The notes beneath the pieces are model-generated. The model was given only the letters and a program-made list of their open reading frames with translations, did not search any database and was not told the DNA's origin. DNA of 64,000 nt from Pholiota molesta (taxonomy: Eukaryota; Basidiomycota; Agaricomycetes; Agaricales; Strophariaceae): NCBI GenBank assembly GCA_014925825.1, contig JACGCK010000033.1, positions 186,001 to 250,000 on the forward strand, in the 5' to 3' direction. This document shows positions 1 to 12,997 of the stretch, in pieces. The translations under genes and the position numbers were made by a program. Each line of letters begins with the position of its first letter. Within the stretch, counting starts at the first letter, position 1.

Positions 1-45
1 ATTGAAAGAAACACTTGAATAATTTTGGACACTTCGTAATTTAAT

Positions 46-131
46 GGGCACATGGTGTAGTTGGTTATCACGCTCGCTTAGCATTTGATATGGTTTGCGA
101 GAGGTGTTGGGTTCAATTCCCAATGCGTCCA
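46..131 (+). tRNA. tRNA-Ala(AGC) with 12-nt intron
   Basis: A full cloverleaf can be folded. The acceptor is GGGCACA against TGCGTCC with discriminator A. The D-arm stem is GTG/CAC, the anticodon stem CTCGC/GCGAG, and the loop TTAGCA plus T places AGC at 34-36. The T-arm is TTGGG/CCCAA around TTCAATT. The G3-U70 wobble, the alanine identity element, is present. A 12-nt intron follows position 37. A5 faces C68, a mismatch shared by all four AGC copies in this window. Confidence 0.93.
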
Positions 132-232
132 TTTCAGAAGTAAAACCTGACTTTTTTTTGTTTTGCCCTGAGCAGCCACGAAGTCCTTCAGGCCTCAGGC
201 TTCAAGTAACAAAGTTAAATTTTAGTCTTGAC

Positions 233-455
233 TAAGGCTCCAACCGTACACTACATATACGTATACGGCCGACGGCGTATATATACAGATATGGTTGTAT
301 ACCATATACATACCGTATATATACGGATATATGGTTTTTGTATATGGTTATAGGATTTAGTAACTTAAATACCCCATAAAGCAAGTTCTCTGTGCTTTCT
401 TTTGTGCTTCAGAGGCTCATTAACATCAAATAAGCCTTGTTTTAGCCAAGTTTTA
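233..455. mobile_element. hAT-like element, terminal fragment (copy 1)
   Basis: The segment begins with TAAGGCTCCAACCGTACACT, the same terminal sequence as the complete element at 61681-62665. It stays alignable, with small changes, to the reverse complement of that element's last ~220 bp (AT-rich subterminal blocks built on GTATATATACGG). Beyond about 455 the sequences diverge. I did not find a matching opposite terminus in the next 2 kb, so this is a truncated copy or a family member with different internal DNA. It starts 101 bp downstream of the tRNA-Ala gene. Confidence 0.75.
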
Positions 456-2417
456 GACTCCCAAGGAAAACCTACTTTTCCTAGATCTGTGCAGATTTTT
501 GCTGTTTTTTCATGAGCGCCTCTGTGCCTATCTGCTAGCTTTTTGTATCGGGCTGTGGTCTGAATCTGCTGTGGTAGGAATCCGTAGGATGAGGGGATTT
601 CATTTGATTCGGACCTATAAATACACTTTCTGACTATAAATTATAATACTCCTCTGTGTTCCTAAATCCTCTACGCCTCGGTACGGTGCCCCCTTTGCCA
701 CCTATCTCTTCACCCACCACCCAAAGACCAGTCAGGCAGCTAAACGTGCATAGGATGAGCGGAAAAGCTCCAGCCTCTTGCTGCTTCAGAGCTTTGAAGG
801 ATCTCGATGACTACCAATATGTAAGATTGGCATTCTGAGCATTTCCATCTCAGTGCATATTTGCCGGGCCCGCAGTGCTGAGCAGAGTGACGCAGAACCA
901 CTCATACCAGCGCAGAACGGGTTTTCACTGGGCTTGAGCTGCTTGACTTTTTGAGGGAACTAGAGCTCAACTCGCCTGGTGCTTATTTTTTTTTTGGCCT
1001 GTCATTCACATGAATCATACCGAATCGTATTCTATTCCCCACTTTGTGAAATGCTTTTCTTTGGTGCCACCGTTTACAAAACACTAATCGACGATAACCA
1101 CTCTCCGCGTCCACACGCGCCTCGTCTCCACGTCGTCCAAATATTTGAGCTGCGCCGGGCCCTGAAGGGGATTAGTGGAATAGATACTTTCATATTGACC
1201 CGCGGAATAGACTGTTCAAAAAGAAACCTCGTTGGTTGGGTCGACTTCTTACCTGTACCTCGGTATCTGAGCGTCATATTCCCATGTCATCTGGCCGGCG
1301 AAGGATCTGCAGAATTCTGCGGCCCATCGACGCCAGTGGAAACTGGGAACCTTTTCCCAAATCATACATGGAATCTCAGACTCACGGAAACTGGCGCCGA
1401 ACTTGTTGCTCAGCTAATGATGATTAGAGTGAATTATCAGATATTGGGTTACTCGGGTTCATAGATACGCGTTGGGGTTTACCTGCGCGCAATATCCTGG
1501 TCATCCGAGGAACAAACTCGACGGAGGCGCGTTTGCAGGCTGGCTATGAAGCGCGACGTGAGAGTGTGCGAGAATAGCGACGTCAGATCCCAAAATACTA
1601 GTTTTCCTAGTGCTTAGCCCTGACCAGATTTGAGACAATTGTCCGGGTTGGCGCCGGGCTACTAATTATTCGGTATTGATGTGCCCCAAGATTAAAGTAT
1701 ACTTGCAAGAAAGTTTTCGACATTTGGCCTTATCGTCGTGCTTCTACTAGTATCGTTAGGATGGTCTGTCCTGTTGGGAGTTCCACCATTGTCGGGTTCC
1801 TAAATAGTTTGTATGTCAGATTAGTTCGAAGCGTAAACGGCGTACTAGTCACCTAGTCACGGATCAGATGTTTGTCGGCCTTGAATAAGCTTGCCCAATC
1901 GGAAGAAAAGAGGTGCCATGTCCAGATGCTTGGAAGACAGATATGCATATGGTCGTGCAGAGCACACAAATTATGCAGCTTGGTGAAGTGGGACGAAAAA
2001 AAGAACAACTGTCTTTTACATGGACACAGCGTATGTATATGTCAGAAGAAGCGCTGAGTGAGTGACGCCGATAACCGTCGGATAAGGCTTAAATTTGGGA
2101 CAAGGGGATCAAGCAAGATAGCAAATTGAAGATTGTGGCACGACTTATATGTTCTTTGTCTCGCGAGATGGTCGGCGTGGTTGTTGCGTCCGCCCAGGCC
2201 GCAGAAAAGGGGAGAAAGAGAAATGGGTCGAGTTTGTGCGGGTTGTCGCGCGCAGTGGCCGTGGGAACTTTGGGGGTGCTTCACCATTTTTCGAATTTTG
2301 CACATTAATCGCGCCTGTTTTAGATTTTCCGTCGGACCAGGGTCTGTTGCAAAATTCTTTTATATATCAACCCACTTTCTCCAATCTTCGCCACCCCTCT
2401 TTCTTTCTTCCACCATC
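456..2417. other. Intergenic, upstream of ATP-citrate lyase
   Basis: I recognise no gene here. A TATA-like CTATAAATAC lies near 615. The longest open frames, for example 979-1464, have no recognisable domain and no codon pattern like the neighbouring genes. The last 60 bp hold a TATA-like stretch and pyrimidine-rich DNA that fit the promoter and 5' UTR of the next gene. Confidence 0.5.
2359..2368 (+). promoter_or_regulatory. TATA-like element of the ATP-citrate lyase gene
   Basis: TTTATATATC lies about 50-60 bp upstream of the ATG and is followed by a CT-rich run, the usual layout of strongly expressed fungal genes. Inferred from position only. Confidence 0.4.
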
Positions 2418-5400
2418 ATGTCGTCCAAAGGTATGTTTGCAACGCGTCGCACATCTCGCCCAGTCTCATTTCCCCGTTCCAGCCATCCGCGAGTACGACG
2501 CTAAGCTTCTCCTGGCCTACTGGCTCGAGCGCGCACCCCCCGTCGCGCCCCACGCCCAGGTCAAAACAAAGTTCCAGTACCCCGCCGTCAAGGTCGCTCA
2601 GATCTCATGGGACGCCGCAACCGATTCCATCACCCCTGACACCAAGCTCCCTGGCTGGGTCTTCAACACCAAGCTCGTCGCGAAGCCCGATCAGCTCATC
2701 AAGCGTCGCGGAAAGGCTGGTCTCCTCGCCTTGAACAAAACCTGGGACGAAGCGAAGCCATGGATCGCTGCACGGGCAGGCAAGCCCAAAAGGTGTGTCT
2801 CGTGCCCTTCTTTTATGTCTTCTTTCCCTTGCATATGTTCCATCGCTGCCTCGATTCATGCAACGTGTTGTTATCCATCCATCTATCGCGATGATCAGTG
2901 CACTGCGAGCCTGCATTATCTCCCGCACGATTTGCTCGAGGCGGTATCTTGCCGGCGGCTACTAAGTACGCGTCCCAAAATCTACACGTGACTGATGCAA
3001 TGCTCCCTTCAGGTCGAATCTATCACCGGAACCCTCAACAACTTCATTGTTGAGCCTTTCCTCCCCCATCCATCCAACACCGAGTACTATGTCTGCATCA
3101 CCTCGGCTCGTGAGGGAGATTCGATCCTCTTTACCCATGAGGGAGGTGTCGATATCGGAGATGTTGATGCCAAAGCCCTTGTTCTCAACCTTCCGTTACT
3201 CAACCCTTCCCTTCTCGCGAAACCATTGCCGCAACCCTCCTCACCCACGTCCCGCCGAGAAGAAAGATACCCTTGTCGACTTCCTGATTCGTCTCTACAG
3301 TGTCTACGTCGATCTCCACTTTGCCTACCTCGAGATTAATCCCCTTGTCGTTCTCGATGCCGTTAAGGGCGGAGAGCCGCAGGTCTGCTACCTCGATATG
3401 GCCGCCAAACTTGATCAGACCGCAGAGAGCATTTGCGGCCCCAAGTGGGCTATTGCTCGTGACTTGTCCGTCTATGAGCGAAACGAGGACGAAGCCACCA
3501 AGACCGCCGCCAAGGGCGGAAAGGTGTCTGCCGATCGTGGACCTCCCATGGTGTGTTATCTTGTTATTATTGCCGCTTTTGAACTAATTCGCCCACTAGG
3601 TCTGGCCTGCTCCCTTCGGTCGTGATCTGACCAAGGAGGAGGCGTACATCCAAAAACTCGATGCCTCTACCGGTGCTTCCTCAAACTCACTGTTCTCAAT
3701 GCCGAGGGCCGCATCTGGACCATGGTTGCCGGTGGTGGTGCCAGTGTTGTTTACTCTGACGCTATCGCCGCTCATGGATACGCCGATGAGCTCGCCAACT
3801 ACGGTGAATATAGTGGTGCCCCAACTGAAGGTCAAACTTACGAGTACGCGAAGACCATCGGTAAGTTGCCCCATATTACCAAGTAATTTGCGAGCGCTGA
3901 TATCGTACTTGTGATCTAGTTGATCTGATCACCCGTGGTACTCCTAACCCTAAGGGAAAGATCCTCATTATCGGAGGTGGTATTGCCAATTTCACCAATG
4001 TCGCTGCCACCTTCAAGGGAATCATCCGGGCCCTCAAGGAGTTCAAGAACCAGCTTATCGCCCACCAGGTCAAGATCTTTGTTCGTCGTGGAGGTCCCAA
4101 CTACCAGGAAGGTCTCAAGGCCATGCGCCTGCTTGGTGAGAGCTTAGGCGTCCCCATTCGTGTCTTCGGTCCCGATACCCACATCACTGAGATCGTTCCT
4201 CTCGCCCTTGGCATCGATATCAGCAAGACCAAGACCAGCATCTCTGGTCTCCACGGCTTGAAGTCTGTTCAGGCCGAGACTCCTCCTGCCCAGGTCGCCG
4301 CTGCTGGTGAGCCCAACGATACTTTGGGTTCTATCCATCCCGATGGGGAGCGCACTCAGCCCTCCGACCTTCTCGTCCACTTTGATACCAAGGGCTCCAC
4401 TACTCGCCCCTCGTTCAGGCCATTCGATGCTAACACCCGCTCGTTCGTCTATGGTCTCCAACCCCGTGCCATCCAGGGCATGTTGGACTTTGACTACTCT
4501 TGCGGTCGCGAGACTCCCTCCGTCGCTGCCATGATCTACCCCTTCGGTGGTCACCACATCCAGAAATTCTACTGGGGAACCAAGGAGACCCTTCTGCCCG
4601 TCTACACCACATTCAAGGAGGCTGTCGCCAAGCATCCCGATGTTGACGTTGTTGTCAACTTTGCCAGCTCGCGTAGTGTGTACTCTAGCACTCTTGAGTG
4701 TCTCGAATTCCCCCAGATCAAGGCCCTTGCCTTGATTGCTGAGGGTGTGCCCGAGCGCCACGCTCGTGAGATCCTCTGGAAGGCCAAGGAGAAGGGTGTC
4801 CTCATCGTCGGTCCCGCTACTGTTGGTGGTATCAAGCCTGGTTGCTTCAGGATTGGTAACTCTGGAGGGTATGTATTTTGTTAAGCGCCTTTGTAGCTCA
4901 TCAGCTGACATCCCTTTCTTTTCTTTTTAGAATGATGGACAACATCATTGCTTCCAAGCTCTACCGCCCAGGATCCGTCGGATACGTTTCCAAGTCCGGA
5001 GGCATGTCCAACGAGCTGAACAACATCCTCTCTCTTGTCACCAACGGTACCTACGAGGGTATTGCCATCGGTGGTGATCGCTACCCAGGCTCCACCTTCA
5101 TCGACCATCTCCTCCGCTACGAGCAAGACCCCGAGTGCAAGATGCTCGTCCTCCTCGGTGAGGTTGGTGGTATTGAGGAGTACCGCGTCATCGATGCCGT
5201 GAAGAAGGGCATCATCCGCAAGCCCATCGTCGCCTGGGCCATCGGTACCTGCGCGAAGATGTTCACGACGGAGGTGCAATTCGGACACGCTGGCTCGATG
5301 GCGAACAGCGACATGGAGACTGCTGATGCCAAGAACAAGGCCATGCGTGAGGCGGGCTTCATCGTGCCCGGTACCTTTGAAGAGCTGCCCCATGTCCTCA

Positions 5401-6505
5401 AGGAGACCTACGAGGCGCTCGTCAGGAACGGCACCATCAGCCCCAAGCCCGAGGTCGAGCCCCCTGTTATCCCTATGGACTACAAGTGGGCGCAGGAGCT
5501 CGGCTTGATCCGCAAGCCCTCTGCCTTCATCTCGACCATCTCGGACGAGCGTGGCCAGGAGCTCCTGTACGCTGGTATGAGGATCTCGGATGTCTTCAAG
5601 GAGGATATCGGCCTCGGAGGTGTCGTCAGTTTGCTGTGGTTCAAGCGCCGTAAGTTTCATCATTTCTTTGTTGCTCTTGCGGTATGTTTAATGTTCATTT
5701 TTGCGTAGGTCTCCCACCATGGGCTACCAAGTTCATCGAGATGGTGTTGATGCTTACTGCTGACCACGGTCCCGCTGTCTCTGGTGCCATGAACACCATC
5801 GTCGCTTCGCGTGCGGGCAAGGATTTGATCTCCTCGTTGGCGTCTGGTCTTTTGACCATCGGTAGCCGCTTCGGAGGCGCTCTCGATGAGGCAGCTTCGA
5901 TGTTCTCGAACGCTCGTGACACTGGTCTCACCCCCCGTGAGTTCGTCGACAACTCGAGGAAGGCGAACAAGCTCAGTATGTGCCATTGTCTGTCTGACTG
6001 GAGTGTTGGTTGCTGATTGTGTGAACAGTCAGCGGTATTGGCCACAAGATCAAGAGCGTCAACAACCCTGATCTCCGTGTCGAGCTCGTGAAGGAGTATG
6101 TCTTCAAGAACTTCCCCAGCCACAGCTTGCTCGACTATGCGCTCGCAGTCGAGAAGGTCACTACCGCCAAGAAGGATACTGTATGTTCATTTCTCTTTCG
6201 TCTAATCTAATTGTTTTTCTAATGATGATGGGTTATAGCTTATCCTCAATGTCGATGGATGCATCGCCGTCTGCTTCGTCGATCTCCTCCGTGACAGTGG
6301 TGCGTTCACCGCCGAGGAGGCTGATGAGTACATCAAGATTGGTACCCTCAACGGTCTGTTCGTCCTCGGACGCAGCATCGGATTCATCGGTCACCATCTG
6401 GATCAGAAGCGCCTGCGTGCTCCTCTCTACCGTCACCCTGCCGACGATATCTTCATCAACATGGCGGACGTCTCGCAGCCCCGCGTCCTTGGGCGCATGC
6501 AGTAG
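2418..6505 (+). CDS. ACL1: ATP-citrate lyase, fused type (four apparent 1-base losses)
   Basis: Cytosolic ATP-citrate lyase cleaves citrate with CoA and ATP to acetyl-CoA and oxaloacetate, feeding lipid synthesis and histone acetylation. Exons: 2418-2430, 2483-2792, 3013-3550, 3600-3860, 3920-4868, 4931-5649, 5709-5975, 6029-6180, 6239-6505; about 1159 aa once repaired (animal enzyme about 1100). The N-terminal half is the ATP-grasp/succinyl-CoA-synthetase-like part ([33 protein letters not shown]). The middle is the CoA-binding/ligase part ([13 protein letters not shown], and FGHAG with the phosphorylated His). The C-terminus is the citrate-synthase-like part ([24 protein letters not shown]). 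As sequenced, the frame breaks at C runs near 2785-2787, 3193-3194, 3251-3253 and 3679-3680. Each break is cured by one extra base, and flanking residues match the family on both sides, so I read these as sequence errors rather than a dead gene. Confidence 0.93.
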
Positions 6506-9500
6506 AGGGTCGTCGTCCTCATCTCGTCTTTTCGTCTGTTTTTCTCGAGTATTGTGATCGTTGGGGCAGAAGGATCTACTCGTTTCTTTTTACTACCACT
6601 CGCGCATCTCCTGTCCCCGGTTCCTTCATGGCTGCACTTTTGGTTGTTGCTGGCAGCTCACAGATACATCGTTATGATCTCATGCCTATGTTTACCACCC
6701 ACCCACCCCACCCAAGCATCCGTCCCACCATCCATTGTATTTCCAAAACCTCCTTTTCGGACTAGACCTTCTAATAGTGATACTACATGCATACAATATC
6801 GCAAAAAGTGATTGTACTTTCCAAATCAAAACATAGAAATTTCATATCTCTTTTTCTTTTTCTTGATTGCTTGTGGCCCAGCGTTGTTGCAGCTTGCTTT
6901 CTGTGTGAATAGGACAGTATCCGACTTGACTGGCTGGCTTGAAGCACATCCAGGCCGTTTGTGCGAGCCGCTGATCATTTCAACTTGTCCTCGTCGACCA
7001 CCGCCAGGCGCCGAACCACTGATCAGCCCAGTACAGTCCGCCGCTCTTGTGGCGTTTATAAACCCAAGGTGAATGCCCCTATGCTATGGACCCTTCAGTT
7101 CACAAGCACATCCCCTGCATGCCACTCCTCCAGAAACCCACCATGTACGAATAACACTAGCCCCGTCTGTCTGTTTCAGGACGCAGGCAGATGCCGCGAA
7201 TGTGAACACGAATAAGTAACACTAGCCGCACGCAGGCCCTCCCCTCTGTTCTGGAGTCAGAAGCGGAGAGGTACGCCCTGCATGTAAACTGGGGTGTCGT
7301 CTTCTGTTGCAGAGGTAGACGAGCACTCAACACATTCCACATCCGTGTCCGAGTCTACCCATTATTCTACTCTCAATTCTCCCAACATTTAGATTTTTAA
7401 TCACATCCATGCGCCTGCCTATATCTGCCCACGAAAGAAACCTACGGTAATTTTACTCGGCCGCTGGTACTTAGAGCACAAGAAACTGACACGCTCGGTC
7501 CGGTGGCGCCCAGAATGTAAGCGCCCGTATACCGCTTACCGAAAGGGGGTTCAATAAGTAGTAAATTAGTATCGGTAGTCTCTTCAACATTGCCGGATTA
7601 TTGAACATAACTCCTGAGGATTTTTGAGCCCTTAACACCGACCATCGTCGAAAAATTCCCAAAGAAAAGCGTGAAGCATCACATACCGTCCGACTTCCTT
7701 GCTTTCAACCAACTTCCAACTGGTTTGTTGAAGCTCTACACAGGTTGATTTTGCTAATTTTGAGCTTTTCAAGGGATTGGGAATTTTTTTATCTATGTTT
7801 CAATAGTCCGACCAAAATACAGACCCACCGAAGGTATGTTTCAATGATCCGGCTAAATTCTCCCAAAGGTGAAAAAAAAAACATTCAGCTTATTGACCTT
7901 CGAGATCGAAAACGTACCTCTGCCAAGTGGACTTTCGGGGGTCCTGTCGATGGATGCCATAAACTGCAAATGCGTGATTGATATTGACCTTCTATTCATT
8001 ACTTTCCGTGCATTATAAGACTGCTTGTGAGTTTTTTGTCAGATTAGTCTGAGAAGAGATGATAATACGGCGCTAAGTATTACTGTCCAGCGCGCGAACG
8101 CCGAACTTCTTTCCGCAATTTGGACATACTTATGCTCCTTTCGACTATTACTCAGGAACCAGGTACAATACTTCATGCATGACGCTATATGTGGGGAAAT
8201 CACACGTATGTGAGCGGATTCAATCAAACGAGATCTAAAAACCCCAAGATCTTGGTCATGAATCTTCATGAACGGGGAAAAGAGTGCAAGCTTCATTAAC
8301 TCTATTTGCAGATGTGCCATTTGTGTATCTACTTGGTTCTCTGAATTTCATTGCAATTTCATTGTTGGGCTGAGATTGTGCTGAGAGTAATCGTTCAATA
8401 GCTGGAATAGCCATAAGAAGATTTTAAAGGTTTTTTTCGGTCCTCGGATGTATTATGCCTGCGATGAGCTTGCTTGTCGGGATGGTCTTGGAAAATATAA
8501 CATTCTAAGCCAATAAACCCGTTCAGTGTACGGTATAGCTGCTTCCGCCGATGGAATTGCAGGACACGATACCCAATACTATATAGTATAAGTAGATGGG
8601 ATATTTATTACACTTTGAAGACCAGGGCTATGGGTATGTGCAGTGGTGCGTCGCTTTCGTGGGTTTTACGCCATACATAGAGAGACGGTGGTTGAAACTT
8701 GACAAGGACACATCAAGAAATGGACTGTGGCATCATGATCGAAAGGGGCTGGGAAGCGTCGGCTCGAGTACATTTTCTTTTTGTTCCTTGAAGAATACAC
8801 GCGGGACCGAAAAAGTTAATTGGCACTTAAATAAGCCTGTAACTCATAGCTGTTGAGTAGTCTTGCAACTCGTGACTATCGGATGAGGAAGTCTGGTTGA
8901 AGTCTGGGGAAGTGTGGTCAGAAAAACGGTGGCATACTGTTACGGGCCGCCTTCCCTGACGGAACAGCCGGCGAGCCGCAGGCCCGTGGAGGCCCGTACG
9001 CGGTTCTCGACGCTGGCCAGGATCACTTTCAAATTTCAACCACCAACATAGCTCACCGAACATTTGCCTAAAGCCACTGTGCCTCCGGAGCTGCTGCGCA
9101 TGAGGAGCGCCCAGTCTAGATGTGCTCTCAAGGATTCCGACTCGTCTTAGAGGCAACTTGGAATGCGAATACCCAGATGTTCCACACCATATTCGTGACT
9201 ACGATGATGGTACTTGGGAAGGACTCCAACCAATGATCAACTCCAAAATATCTGAATGTGTGTCTAGCGGCTTTACTCTGGACGACTGGCCGACTCATGC
9301 TTCCATAATGAAGGTCTTTTCCGTGGAAGGATAGATTTTGATGTGGGCTCAAGCTCACAAGCCTCTTGATGACATGGGTATCTTCGCTGGCAATCAACCT
9401 GGACATGGCTGTCATGCCGAGAGGCATTCAATTCTCGCTGCTCTAGTCGACCATATAGACTTGCATGCTCGCTGATCAACTGTCTTTCACGCATCCGTTC

Positions 9501-10010
9501 TTCCTGCTTTCAGAATTGCTCTCGGTAGATTGATCCAGTCTCATTGAGGGGACATATTGTATCGATTGGCGGATATTAATTTAGTACGAAAGAGCTGTGT
9601 CTGGTCTCGGTGCTTGACACTGATAAGACCGGATGTGGTGACTAAATCGGGAGCGGAGTGATACACGGTATGTCTGTTGCTGCTATTTACAATGACCAAA
9701 TGCCCGCGTACCCATGTTCATTGCAGTCTCTTATTTCCCTCACAAAACCGATTGTTAAAACTTGAAGAGATGTGCGGACTTCAATTTGTCAATCGACAAC
9801 AGATTGAAGGGGAGATAACCTTCCCCAGACACGATCAAACGCCATGACCAAACCACCGCATCCAGCATATGGCTCTGTCAAAATGCTTATACCAATGCTC
9901 TCGTCTTAATATAAAAAGCCACCGTCAAGGGGCGATTGTCGTTCCTCCCCCCACGACTCACTCGCCAGCATCCCGACGGAGGGTTAAGTGCTAGACGCTC
10001 ACCGCAAACT
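6506..10010. other. Intergenic, 3.5 kb gene-poor
   Basis: The first ~300 bp are the AT-rich 3' flank of ACL. The rest carries only short frames on both strands with no recognisable domain. A somewhat GC-richer patch at about 8940-9480 looks like a decayed insert, but I cannot assign it. Two AGCGCCC motifs lie at about 7522 and 9106. Confidence 0.5.
9910..9918 (+). promoter_or_regulatory. TATA-like box of the DUF6534 gene
   Basis: TATAAAAAG lies about 95 bp upstream of the ATG at 10011, which fits a core promoter. Positional inference only. Confidence 0.4.
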
Positions 10011-11674
10011 ATGTCTTCAATGGTTCCTGTCGATGCGATTGCCGTTGATCTCAACAATACCATTGGCGCACTGCAAATTGGTTCTCTATTTGGGGTTTTT
10101 CTTTTTGGAATTGTTTCGCTGCAGACCTTCAACTATTACAGTACTTATGCAGACGATGGGTGGGCAAACAAAGCCATGGTGCGCTACCCAAAATGTCCGC
10201 TCAATTTCGTGATTTAATCCTTCCCTAAAAAATAGGTTGCCGTTGTTTGGTAATTTCACCTCTCCCCAGCTAGGACCTGTTCTGATGTCGTACAATCTAG
10301 GCTATTGGAAATTGGACATACGCTGGGGATAAACTATGAAGTGTATCATGCAACGATTATATTGTACGGGCAACCTTGGCAGTTAGTAAGGTTCCCAGGG
10401 ATTGGAGCAGCAACAGTGCTCGGCGGAGGCATTACTCTTATAACTCAGGTGAGTTCGCTCTCTTATAGAAACCGGGTTTATAACAATGCGAAACTTATAC
10501 ATGTTAGACTTTCTTCGCTCTCCGCATCTTGAAACTTCTACCAAGACCGTGGCATCACATCGGTCTCGTATGCATCATCATATCTAGTTTGCGATTTATT
10601 GCCAGCATCTACCTGACAGTAGAAGGAATCATCCTTCCAAGCATCGAGCTTTACCGTGAAAAATGCAAGTGGATAGTATCGGGGGTGTTTATTTCCAGTG
10701 CGGTCGTCGATATCGTCATCGCAGTCTCAATGCTGTACTATCTTTCCCGCCAACGGAAACAGGTTAAGCGGTATGCATAAATCATATTTTGAAGACTAAT
10801 TTCATAACTGAATGACTCATCGATCGTAGGATTTCGCGATTACTGGATCGACTCGTCACGTATACTATTCGTAAGTTCTCAGATGTTACATTCAAGCGCC
10901 AGAACGATTCTTAACACTATGGAACATTAGGTTCAGGCCTCCTTACCAGGTAAATTGTTGACGATGATAGTTCGCCGTTTAATATAATGACTGGAGTAGC
11001 ATTGCTGCTATTGCTGTGATCCTCACCGTACGTTGTGATCACTTGCTTTAAGTCAACAAAATCTTACTGATTCTCATCCGCTTAGTTTCAATTGATGCCA
11101 GATAATTGTATGCTAGTTGAATGATTTACCTGGATCTATCTTTGCTTACTTTGGGTGTTAACAGTCATCTGGCTTGGAGTATATACATTTGTGGCCAAAC
11201 GTGAGTCTGGAACCGACTACTTTGAGCGATCTAACCTAAATTCCTCTCAGTATATTCGAATAGTTTTCTCTCTGCGTGAGGAACATCTCAATGTGCTCCT
11301 TCTACCATTTATTAACCCATTCAACAGTCTCAATGCACGGAAAGAACTACGAGCCGATATCTTCAACGGAGACTCAATGGCACCAGATCATTTCACGATG
11401 CCTGACCTGGAATCATCAGGATATTCTCGAGAGGATGTATGTTAACGAATTGCTTAACCATTCACAGTCTAATTCTCCGATTTTCTAGACACCACGTACA
11501 TTCGAACCAGTTGTCATTTCCATAAAGACCACCGCAAATCGACCAGGCAGGAGCCCTGATTTCTCTGTAAGTAATTTCCGGGTGTGTTAGGTGCATTTTC
11601 ACTGGAATACGACAACTGAACGATTGTTTAAGGATACGGACAAACCCAGTCATATGTATTTGCGCGCTATGTAA
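10011..11674 (+). CDS. DUF6534-family multi-pass membrane protein
   Basis: Function unknown. The family is abundant in Agaricomycetes and has about seven membrane segments. Thirteen exons: 10011-10178, 10236-10249, 10301-10448, 10508-10770, 10830-10870, 10931-10949, 11000-11027, 11086-11107, 11165-11200, 11251-11275, 11328-11436, 11489-11566, 11633-11674, giving 330 aa. Family landmarks in order are IGALQIG near the N-terminus, FNYYSTYADDGW, VVWLLEIGHTL, FFALRILKLLPR, the WIVSG/IAVSMLYYL helix, RISRLLDRLVTYTIRSGLLTS, and YSNSFLSALNARKELR. The tail after that is polar and probably cytosolic. Several exons are only 14-28 nt. The last intron (11567-11632) is inferred from its donor, branch-like CTGAA and acceptor; without it the protein would end at 11590. 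Confidence 0.85.
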
Positions 11675-12997
11675 TGGTGATAAGGCGCAGTGCGTCGACT
11701 CGTTATGACTTCTATGAAATTGGCTATCCACGATAACTTACCTATTAATTTATGGCATGCGATGCTCAGTAATTTCCACCGCGACGCATTGTACTATATG
11801 TAGCATGTAAATTCATATGTATCAGAACTATTGAATCATCGACCGTCTGTGCGGCTTTAGAGATGCTGGATAATTTAGATTATTGAGACTGACGACTGAC
11901 ATCCATCTGTTGCTTTTAGGTGGTGGTTTTGTAACAGCACACTGTGACATCTACCTCCACAGACAACCGATCTGTGTCATCTACCTTCACAGACAACCGA
12001 TCTTTAAACACTTTCCTATGTTCATCATGATATATACATTGAGAGCATCCATGAAGTCCATTCCATACAAATGGCTTTATAGAGGATATAAAGTTTTCCC
12101 AGTGGCGTCTGGCGACCTTATGACGACCTGCGTAGATTGTGTACTACTGCTTGTCCGAGCCACAAAAAGATTCAATTCCCTCGATAAGAGAATGAGCGCC
12201 CAGCCTTGAAGCTTGAAGGCCCAGAGACGCCGTTCAGTCCAGGCAACGCACTTCAGTAATGCCATTTCCTTAAAGACTGTGTAAGCGGTAAAAATAGCGG
12301 TGACGGCGATGATTGAGCGAAATGCACATGCACATTGACACCTTTTATCTCCGTGTCTTCCAAATCACCGGTGTAATCGTGCGAGATTGTGGCGCTGATT
12401 CCTGAAAGTCTAAATATCGAAGAGTGAAAGCGTGGTTTGTACGCACTTGACGCAGGAGAGACGGTGTTAGGCTATTCAGCTTGTCACCCACTGCCTAGTG
12501 TTTCTGCGAAGTGCGAGCGAGTGCAATTCCTTACGTAGTCTACAAAATTTAGATCTGTACAGGCGGCAGGGACTCCGCAGCAGCGACATGACCATTGGTT
12601 GCACAGGGCAATCTAATACTAGCTAAGACCTCGGTCATTTATGTAATCAGTAAGGAGTCGACACCTACCAAGCGCGCCTGCATAGGGACGCAAATAGGCG
12701 CTCATGCAATAATCTAGAAAGTCAGATTGGTAAAACGCAACTGCCCGAACAAGAGCCTGCATGACATATGTGATTTCTAAGTGGATAGATACATATCGCT
12801 ACTAGCAGTCTAAACGAGACAGATAAATAATATAGACAACTTAAATGACTGCTTAGAAGAACACGTTTGTTCAAGACGTCTGTCAGTTCTCAAATCACAA
12901 AGTACTAGTAAGTTTGTTTAGCCGATTCGAACTTTTTTCTTATCCCGCTTTGTGCCCTCCTAAGGCCCAAATGAAATTACAAGTAAAAAAAGCCGAC
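11675..12997. other. Intergenic between two convergent genes
   Basis: No gene recognised. It holds a short tandem duplication (separate entry) and two or three short frames without domain similarity. One AGCGCCCA motif is at 12195. Confidence 0.5.
11943..12002. repeat. Two-unit 30-bp tandem repeat
   Basis: Two adjacent 30-bp units, 11943-11972 and 11973-12002, differ at two positions (GAC/GTC and CTC/TTC). Each ends in AGACAACCGATC. Confidence 0.85.

Noticed and set aside
979..1464. 161-aa open frame as a gene
   Set aside because: No domain, no splice logic and no codon bias like the neighbours; overlapping frames of similar length occur by chance in this DNA.
4144..5663. Minus-strand frames of 255 and 260 aa inside ACL
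   Set aside because: They are antisense to conserved ACL exons with strong codon bias; the mirror frames arise from that bias.
2418..6505. ATP-citrate lyase as a pseudogene
   Set aside because: All four breaks are single-base and in C runs. Splice sites and all conserved motifs are intact, and other genes nearby show the same error type.
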